Below, one piece after another: positions 1-3,866 of a stretch of DNA of 7,734 nt (positions are counted from its first letter, which is position 1; the number at the start of each line of letters is the position of its first letter). The notes under the pieces are model-generated. The model made no database searches and was not told the DNA's origin. It worked only from the letters and a program-made list of their open reading frames with translations. The position numbers and the translations under genes are program-made. The DNA lies in contig CAKRAY010000065.1 of the NCBI GenBank assembly GCA_934296355.1, forward strand, positions 1 to 7,734, given 5' to 3'. Source of the DNA: an uncultured Clostridia bacterium. GTDB taxonomy: Bacteria; Bacillota; Clostridia; Christensenellales; DTU072.

Positions 1-205
1 GTATTTGCAGATAGTGTGCGACGCCGGCGATATTGTGAAACTCGCCGCGCTCATCGACGAATTCGACACCGTCGCGCTTACCGGAAACAAACACGCTGTT
101 TTGAAATCTTATATGAACCTTGCAAACATGATTAAATCTTGCGGAATAGACGGTAATTGCTTAAAACAAATTTACGGTGTTTTGCAAAAAACCGGCGTGG
201 TATAA
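1..205 (+). CDS. 3' end of an unrecognised protein (C-terminal ~67 residues)
   Basis: The frame is open from base 2 to a TAA at 203-205, so this is the C-terminal tail of a gene that begins before the window. A TTG at 5 could be read as a start, but only four bases precede it, so no ribosome site can be judged, and I treat the gene as 5'-truncated by the window edge. The visible part is soluble and mostly helical in character, with no membrane segment. It has two cysteines in the last third (SCGIDGNC) and ends QKTGVV. I do not recognise the family. There is a faint similarity of pattern (DIVKLAALIDEFD, then a basic stretch with KSYMNL) to small HPr-like phosphocarrier proteins of clostridia, too weak to name it. 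A strong terminator follows 24 bases after the stop, so this is the last gene of its unit. Confidence 0.6.
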   Translation, partial: YLQIVCDAGDIVKLAALIDEFDTVALTGNKHAVLKSYMNLANMIKSCGIDGNCLKQIYGVLQKTGVV

Positions 206-228
206 ATCGCTTGTTGCTAAAATAAAGT

Positions 229-265
229 GCCGTTTACGATTTTCGTAAACGGCTTATTTTTTTTG
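229..265 (+). terminator. Rho-independent terminator between convergent genes
   Basis: A perfect 11-bp stem (229-239 with 243-253) closes a TTT loop. On the + strand it is followed by TTATTTTTTTT, so it ends the transcript of the gene stopping at 205. On the - strand the same hairpin is followed by CTTTATTTTA, a weaker U-tract, and it lies 36 bases beyond the rdgB stop. It probably also stops the rdgB transcript, less efficiently. Confidence 0.9.
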
Positions 266-288
266 CAAATAATTAAAAAAATTATTTC

Positions 289-867
289 TTATTTAAGCAT
301 ATTTTCGAGGTTTAATAACGCCTTTGCGCGGTGGCTTACTGAATTTTTTTCTTGCTCGCCCGCCTCGGCGAATGTCTTATTCAATTCGTCGGAGAAGAAT
401 ACGGGGTCGTATCCGAAACCGTTTTCGCCGCGTTTTTCGGTAAGTATTCTTCCGTACGCTTTACCTTCTGCAATCAAATAACTACCGCTAGGATAATATA
501 AACATATCGTCGTATTGAAATGCGCGCGTCTATCGTCGGCATTCGCCATTTCCTTAAGAAGTTTCCTTATATTATCTTCGTCGTTATGCCCTTCGCCGGC
601 AAACCTCGCCGAATACACCCCCGGCGCACCGAAAAGACAATCCACGCTTAAACCGCTATCGTCCGCCAAACACGGTTTGCCCGTTATTTCGCTGACGGTT
701 CTCGCTTTAATCAAGGCATTTTCCTTAAAGGTGCTGCCGGTTTCTTCTATTTCGATATCTAACCCGGCTTCTCGCATAGAAACGATTCTCGGAAAAAAAT
801 TTCCGAGAATCGCCTTGATTTCTTTAATTTTGTGCGCGTTGTTAGACGCTATGATAAGTTCTTCCAT
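289..867 (-). CDS. rdgB: XTP/dITP diphosphatase (Ham1/RdgB family non-canonical purine NTP pyrophosphatase)
   Basis: This cytoplasmic house-cleaning enzyme hydrolyses dITP, XTP and ITP to the monophosphate and pyrophosphate, keeping deaminated purines out of DNA and RNA. At 192 residues it is full length for the family. Visible motifs are the N-terminal SNNAHKIKEI (8-17; Asn and Lys bind the triphosphate), the acidic patch EIEETG (39-44), FKENALIKA (47-55), the catalytic DDSGL (69-73, with Asp70 as the expected general base), PGVYSARFAG (82-91), GFGYDPVF (150-157) and SHR (178-180), which recognises the base. The start ATG (867-865) overlaps the TAA of the upstream GH3 frame by one base (TAATG), and no convincing Shine-Dalgarno precedes it, so translation is probably coupled to the upstream frame. 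No promoter of its own was seen. A 13-bp hairpin lies in codons 19-28. Family assignment is secure. Confidence 0.97.
   Translation of the reverse strand: MEELIIASNNAHKIKEIKAILGNFFPRIVSMREAGLDIEIEETGSTFKENALIKARTVSEITGKPCLADDSGLSVDCLFGAPGVYSARFAGEGHNDEDNIRKLLKEMANADDRRAHFNTTICLYYPSGSYLIAEGKAYGRILTEKRGENGFGYDPVFFSDELNKTFAEAGEQEKNSVSHRAKALLNLENMLK
783..812 (-). repeat. Perfect 13-bp inverted repeat (hairpin) inside the 5' part of rdgB
   Basis: Arms 783-795 and 800-812 are exact reverse complements around a 4-base loop. In the mRNA (- strand) the loop is UUUU and the arms begin CGAUUCUCGG. It lies about 55 bases after the rdgB start codon and is translated (residues 19-28, around GNFFPRI). It is the longest perfect stem noticed in the window. 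There is no following U-tract, so it is not a standard terminator. A role in pausing, mRNA stability or rdgB expression is only a possibility. Confidence 0.7.
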
Positions 868-1358
868 TATTTCACGGGATAAATAGCGTCTTTACGTTGA
901 GGTTTTTTCTTTAAGAAACTGCCTATGAATCTACCCATTCCCTTAAACGGATAACTGTTAAGTCTTACGATCAAACCTTCTACGGTTCTTCTCGGTACGA
1001 TTCCGTTCGTCATGGCGTACATATTTCTTAGCGGCAAGTCCATTGCGCCCTCTTGCAACATTCTCCTCATCGAGGCGGGACTGTTTTTAGGCGCGGCAAT
1101 GGGAGCCACCTTATAAACGAGCCACTTGAAGAATTTACCGAACGAGCAAACGCCTATATCTCTTACACAGTTGGTTTCGCACATCTCGCCTTTCTTATAA
1201 GGTTCGTTGCACGGCAATTCTCTACCGAGAAGATTTTCGAATTCTTTGGACGGAATCTCCGCGTAGCCTTTGGGGTCCTTATAAAACGTGCCTTCTTCGG
1301 TGGGCGTAACGTCGGTCACGCCGTTTACGAAAACTTTTGCCGACAGTCTGACGTCGCG
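867..1358 (-). pseudogene. C-terminal part of the GH3 beta-glucosidase, displaced into another frame
   Basis: This 163-codon stretch continues the GH3 gene lying immediately upstream, but in a different frame. It opens with RDVRLSAKVFVNG, which matches what normally follows the last strand of the GH3 fibronectin-III-like domain (typically ...VGASSRDIRL). It then carries the roughly 140-residue extension known from clostridial GH3 enzymes: a KEFENLLGRELPCNEPYKKGE segment, a Cys-containing MCETNCVRDIGVCSFGKFF segment, the MRRMLQEGAMDLPLRNM helix, and a basic tail. An ATG at 1385 opens this frame, but its first nine codons are the out-of-frame reading of the GH3 sequence and have no Shine-Dalgarno, so it is unlikely to be an independent small gene. 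No stop has accumulated over 163 codons, so the lesion is recent or is a sequence error. The TAA (869-867) overlaps the rdgB ATG. Confidence 0.85.
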
Positions 1359-3298
1359 ACGAATTCGCCGGTTTCTACTACCCAATCTTTTCTTTCCACG
1401 TCGTAGAACGCAAAACTTCTCTTATCGAGCCTTACGGTAACCTCTTTGGTTTCTCCCACTTTCAAGAAGACTTTTTCGAAGCCTTTTAACGCTTTATCTT
1501 CTCTGTATACCGAACTTTCTACGTCTCTGACGTAAACTTGGCAAACTTCCGCCCCGTCGAACTTACCCGTATTGGTTACGGTAAACGTAACGGTCAATCC
1601 GTCGTCGGCTCCGATATTATCCGCGGACACTCTTAAATCTCCGTAGGTAAACTCGGTGTAACTCAAACCGTATCCGAACGGGAAAAGGACGTCCTTGCCC
1701 GTCTTGTCGTAATAACGGTATCCGACGTATATACCCTCGCGATATTCGACGGTTCTCGGACCCATTCCGAAATATAAACTTGCGGGGTTGTCTTTGATGC
1801 CGAGAGGGAAAGTTTCGGCGAGTTTGCCGCTCGGATTTGCTTTACCGAAAAGCAATTTATAGCACGCCTTACCGCCCGCTTCTCCGCAAAGATACATATT
1901 AAGCACCGCTCTTACGTCGTTAATCCACGGCATTTCCATAGGCGAACCGCAAGCAAGCACTACGACAACGTTCTTGTTGACTTCGAGTATCGCTTTAACG
2001 AGTTCGTTATGCGATTCGGGAATGGCTATATGCGCTCTGTCAAATCCCTCGGACTCGGAAACGTCTGTTAAACCTACAAACAAAAGCACCGTGTCCTTAT
2101 CTTTCGCCGCGAGTTTTGCCTCTTCGATTTTCGCCACGTCGGGCCTCTCTTCGTACGCGCCGTAACCGTCGGCGTAATCGAATTCCACTTTATTTTCGTG
2201 CAGGTAATCTACGAAAGAAGTCAACTTTTTAGGATTGATACGGCTCGAACCGCCTCCTTGATAGCGCATTTCTTTCGCCATATTGCCGATAACGGCAATT
2301 TTCTTACCCTCTTTCAACGGCAAAATACCGTCGTTCTTCAATAAAACCGCTCCGCTTGTGGCGGCGTCGCACGCAATCTCGTAGTTTTTATTGTAATCTA
2401 TGTTATTTTCGTGTTTTTTCCTATTTTCATAGCATTTGAATATGAACGTAAGCATACGTTCGACCACTTTATCGAGGTCTTCTTCGCTTAACGTACCGTC
2501 TTCTACCGCTTTTTTAATAAGTTTATCTCTCTCACCGTTGCTTGTGGGCATTTCTAAGTCCATACCCGCTAAAATTCCCTTTACTCTGTCGTTGGTCGCG
2601 CCCCAGTCGGATACGACTATACCCGCGAAGCCCCATTCGTCGCGAAGAATATCGGTAAGAACGTACTTGTTATCGGCGGCGTATTCGCCGTTAATGCGGT
2701 TATAAGAACACATAATCGTATAAGGCTGCGCCTTCTTTACGGTGTTTTCGAAAGCGGGAAGATAGATTTCTCTCATCGTTCTTTCGTCCACGACGCTATC
2801 TATCGTCATACGCTTATATTCTTGCGAATTCGCGCAAAAATGCTTCAAAGACGTTCCTACGTTATGCTTTTGAACGCCGTTAACGTAACTCGCGCCCATT
2901 TCTCCCGCCAGATACGGGTCTTCGGAAAAGTATTCGAAGTTACGACCGCAACGAGGATCGCGCTTAATGTTAACGCCGGGTCCTAACACTACGTCGACTT
3001 CTTGATCTATGCATTCTTCCGCTATAGCGGAACCTACTTTCGCCGCAATCTCTCTATCCCAACTGCTCGCCAGCGTGACCGCGGGCGGAAAACAAGTTGC
3101 GGGACGAGATTCTTGCATAATATTCGCAACGTCGGGATTTTCTTGCTCTCTTCTCAATCCGTGCGGTCCGTCGCTAACTACAATCGTCGGAACGTTAAGC
3201 CTCGATATAGGCGTGGTGTTCCAATTCGTCACGCCCGAGCAAAGGGCGCATTTTTCGTCTAACGTCAATTTTTTTATTATATCTTTAACGGCTGTCAT
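1325..3298 (-). CDS. Glycoside hydrolase family 3 beta-glucosidase, frame broken near its C-terminus
   Basis: It hydrolyses terminal beta-linked glucose or xylose from oligosaccharides and glycosides by a retaining mechanism. No signal peptide is seen, so it is cytoplasmic. Numbered from the ATG at 3298: SDGPHGLR (42-49) and the long IKRDPRCGRNFEYFSEDP block (111-128) belong to the sugar-binding barrel; KHF (152-154) is the conserved Lys-His; VSDWGAT (229-235) holds the nucleophile Asp231. The second alpha/beta domain spans about 310-540, with ESEGFDR (415-421) carrying the likely acid/base Glu417. A fibronectin-III-like domain starts near 565. There is no PA14 insert. The frame runs out of homology after GEF (646) and stops 11 codons later; the expected continuation is at 867-1358. 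The intact protein would be about 817 residues. AGGAG (3314-3310) sits 11 bases before this ATG; an in-frame TTG at 3304, only 5 bases from AGGAG, is the alternative start. Both catalytic residues survive, but the missing strand may destabilise the fold. Confidence 0.93.
   Translation of the reverse strand: MTAVKDIIKKLTLDEKCALCSGVTNWNTTPISRLNVPTIVVSDGPHGLRREQENPDVANIMQESRPATCFPPAVTLASSWDREIAAKVGSAIAEECIDQEVDVVLGPGVNIKRDPRCGRNFEYFSEDPYLAGEMGASYVNGVQKHNVGTSLKHFCANSQEYKRMTIDSVVDERTMREIYLPAFENTVKKAQPYTIMCSYNRINGEYAADNKYVLTDILRDEWGFAGIVVSDWGATNDRVKGILAGMDLEMPTSNGERDKLIKKAVEDGTLSEEDLDKVVERMLTFIFKCYENRKKHENNIDYNKNYEIACDAATSGAVLLKNDGILPLKEGKKIAVIGNMAKEMRYQGGGSSRINPKKLTSFVDYLHENKVEFDYADGYGAYEERPDVAKIEEAKLAAKDKDTVLLFVGLTDVSESEGFDRAHIAIPESHNELVKAILEVNKNVVVVLACGSPMEMPWINDVRAVLNMYLCGEAGGKACYKLLFGKANPSGKLAETFPLGIKDNPASLYFGMGPRTVEYREGIYVGYRYYDKTGKDVLFPFGYGLSYTEFTYGDLRVSADNIGADDGLTVTFTVTNTGKFDGAEVCQVYVRDVESSVYREDKALKGFEKVFLKVGETKEVTVRLDKRSFAFYDVERKDWVVETGEFVATSDCRQKFS
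1352..1361. repeat. 10-bp perfect palindrome at the GH3 frame break
   Basis: CGTCGCGACG is self-complementary and sits exactly where the GH3 frame changes: the last codons in the first frame (GAATTC, 1366-1361) abut GT, and the displaced frame resumes at CGC (1358). The short gtcg/cgac repeats here could have served as microhomology for a deletion, or could have confused assembly. Confidence 0.6.
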
Positions 3299-3309
3299 TG
3301 CCAAATAAT

Positions 3310-3314
3310 CTCCT
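3310..3314 (-). promoter_or_regulatory. Ribosome binding site of the GH3 gene
   Basis: On the - strand AGGAG lies 5 bases before an in-frame TTG (3304) and 11 bases before the ATG (3298). The ATG is chosen because the protein then begins MTAVKDIIKKLTLDEK, the usual length ahead of the conserved LTLDEK motif. The spacing leaves the TTG open, a difference of two residues. Confidence 0.6.
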
Positions 3315-3353
3315 GAAATTTGAATTCCCTCAGCATCTTCCCTTTTATCAATA

Positions 3354-3383
3354 TCTCATATATTAATATAATAACATATGAGA
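3354..3383. promoter_or_regulatory. Operator-like inverted repeat over the GH3 promoter
   Basis: Two perfect 8-bp arms, TCTCATAT (3354-3361) and ATATGAGA (3376-3383), are separated by 14 AT-rich bases. They flank the predicted -10 box and cover the start-site region of the GH3 promoter. This is the geometry of a repressor site, as would fit sugar control of a beta-glucosidase. No regulator gene is in the window and I cannot match the arms to a known family. Confidence 0.45.
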
Positions 3384-3396
3384 AATTAATAATCAA
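3368..3396 (-). promoter_or_regulatory. Predicted sigma-A promoter for the GH3-rdgB operon
   Basis: On the - strand TTGATT (3396-3391) and TATTAT (3373-3368) are separated by 17 bases; they match consensus at 4/6 and 5/6. Transcription would start near 3361, giving a leader of about 60 bases that includes the AGGAG site. The 8-bp inverted repeat 3354-3383 overlaps it. The rest of the gap up to the tRNA terminator (about 3397-3518) is AT-rich, and I see only a weak AT-only hairpin in it. Confidence 0.6.
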
Positions 3397-3518
3397 TACC
3401 CGACGCGATTTTTTTTGAATTTTTCCTAAAACCCGACAATATTTTAAGTTTTATTACTTATTTGTTGCCGTAGATACAAATAACATTAAAATTACCAATT
3501 TTATTGTCAATTTTTAAA

Positions 3519-3550
3519 TAAAAAAAAAAAGAACAAAAACGCTTGTTCTT
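3519..3550 (-). terminator. Rho-independent terminator of the tRNA-Gly gene
   Basis: On the - strand an 8-bp stem AAGAACAA/TTGTTCTT (3550-3543 with 3536-3529) closes a 6-base loop and runs directly into a tract of about ten or more T. It begins 14 bases after the tRNA CCA end. It separates the tRNA transcript from the GH3 promoter downstream. Confidence 0.9.
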
Positions 3551-3563
3551 CTTTTCTTTTTAA

Positions 3564-3638
3564 TGGAGCGAAAGACGAGATTCGAACTCGCAACAACTGC
3601 CTTGGGAAGGCAGCGCTCTACCGTTGAACTACTTTCGC
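3564..3638 (-). tRNA. tRNA-Gly (anticodon CCC), CCA encoded
   Basis: Read on the - strand, the cloverleaf is complete: a 7-bp acceptor stem GCGAAAG/CTTTCGC; bases TA at 8-9; a D-stem GTTC/GAGC with the conserved GG in the loop; an anticodon stem CTGCC/GGCAG with loop TTCCCAA, hence anticodon CCC (reads GGG); a 5-base variable region TTGTT; and a T-arm GCGAG/CTCGT (one G-U pair) with loop TTCGAAT. Discriminator T and a genomically encoded CCA (3566-3564) follow. The folded body is 72 nt plus CCA. It has its own promoter, leader hairpin and terminator, so it is a single-gene unit. Confidence 0.96.
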
Positions 3639-3664
3639 ATAATTTAATTGCGTCATCGAGGCGT

Positions 3665-3682
3665 GACAAAACGAATTTTGTC
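3665..3682 (-). other. Hairpin in the 5' leader of the tRNA-Gly transcript
   Basis: A perfect 7-bp stem GACAAAA/TTTTGTC closes a 4-base loop that reads UUCG in the - strand RNA. It lies between the predicted tRNA start site (about 3691) and the mature 5' end (3638). No T-tract follows, so it is not a terminator. It could influence precursor processing or stability; this is inference. Confidence 0.5.
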
Positions 3683-3697
3683 TACCGCTTTTCTTGT

Positions 3698-3726
3698 ATT
3701 ATATCACTCTTTTTCGTTTTTAGCAA
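3698..3726 (-). promoter_or_regulatory. Predicted promoter of tRNA-Gly
   Basis: On the - strand TTGCTA (3726-3721) is followed after 17 bases by a consensus TATAAT (3703-3698). The start would be near 3691, giving a precursor leader of about 52 bases before the mature tRNA. A perfect -10 box is as expected for a highly expressed stable RNA. Confidence 0.75.
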
Positions 3727-3808
3727 TGGTTTTTACAAAGAACTTACTTTTTAGGTAAATCGTATCGACGTAAAAACTTATCGGCGACTATAAACGCAAT
3801 CGTAACGT

Positions 3809-3837
3809 TTGCATTTATTTTTATCGGGTGCTAATAT
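3809..3837 (+). promoter_or_regulatory. Possible promoter of the TIM-barrel/acyl-CoA synthetase gene
   Basis: TTGCAT (3809-3814) and TAATAT (3832-3837) are 17 bases apart, each about 4/6 to consensus. The start would fall near 3844, leaving a short leader of about 22 bases that contains the ribosome site. A TATATT at 3844-3849 is an alternative -10, but it lacks a good -35. The -10 is embedded in the palindrome 3832-3850. Confidence 0.45.
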
Positions 3838-3850
3838 AGATACTATATTA
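3832..3850. promoter_or_regulatory. 19-bp palindrome over the -10/start of the fusion gene
   Basis: TAATATAG and CTATATTA are perfect 8-bp arms around ATA. The element covers the predicted -10 box and start point, 16 bases before the ATG, so a bound repressor would block transcription. It resembles operators of small dimeric regulators in size only; its AT-richness means chance is not excluded. Confidence 0.45.
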
Positions 3851-3857
3851 TACAAAT

Positions 3858-3863
3858 GAGGTG
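3858..3863 (+). promoter_or_regulatory. Ribosome binding site deciding the start of the fusion gene
   Basis: GAGGTG lies three bases before the ATG at 3867 (AGG to ATG, 5 bases). An upstream in-frame GTG at 3861 falls inside this site and so cannot be the start; the ATG gives MKLSFSTLACPDF, the usual beginning of the first barrel strand. Confidence 0.75.
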
Positions 3864-3866
3864 TTT

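Noticed and set aside
267..287. 8-bp AT-only hairpin after the rdgB stop
   Set aside because: It consists only of A-T pairs in an A/T-rich stretch, so it is weak and likely by chance; the GC-containing hairpin at 229-253 is the credible terminator.
1354..1366. Adjacent NruI and EcoRI sites as a cloning junction
   Set aside because: Sequence on both sides belongs to the same GH3 gene, so a vector or chimeric join is not supported.
1325..1385. Programmed ribosomal frameshift in the GH3 gene
   Set aside because: No slippery heptamer followed by a hairpin is seen, and a frame change alone would not supply the missing conserved strand of about eight residues.
867..1385. Independent 172-residue gene starting at ATG 1385
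   Set aside because: Its first nine codons are the out-of-frame reading of GH3, no ribosome site precedes it, and the rest matches the C-terminal extension of GH3 enzymes.
3487..3503. 7-bp AT-only inverted repeat between the tRNA terminator and the GH3 promoter
   Set aside because: It is low complexity and expected by chance in such AT-rich sequence, with no associated T-tract or promoter.
3861..3863. GTG start for the fusion gene
   Set aside because: It is part of the GAGGTG ribosome site; the ATG six bases later has correct spacing.
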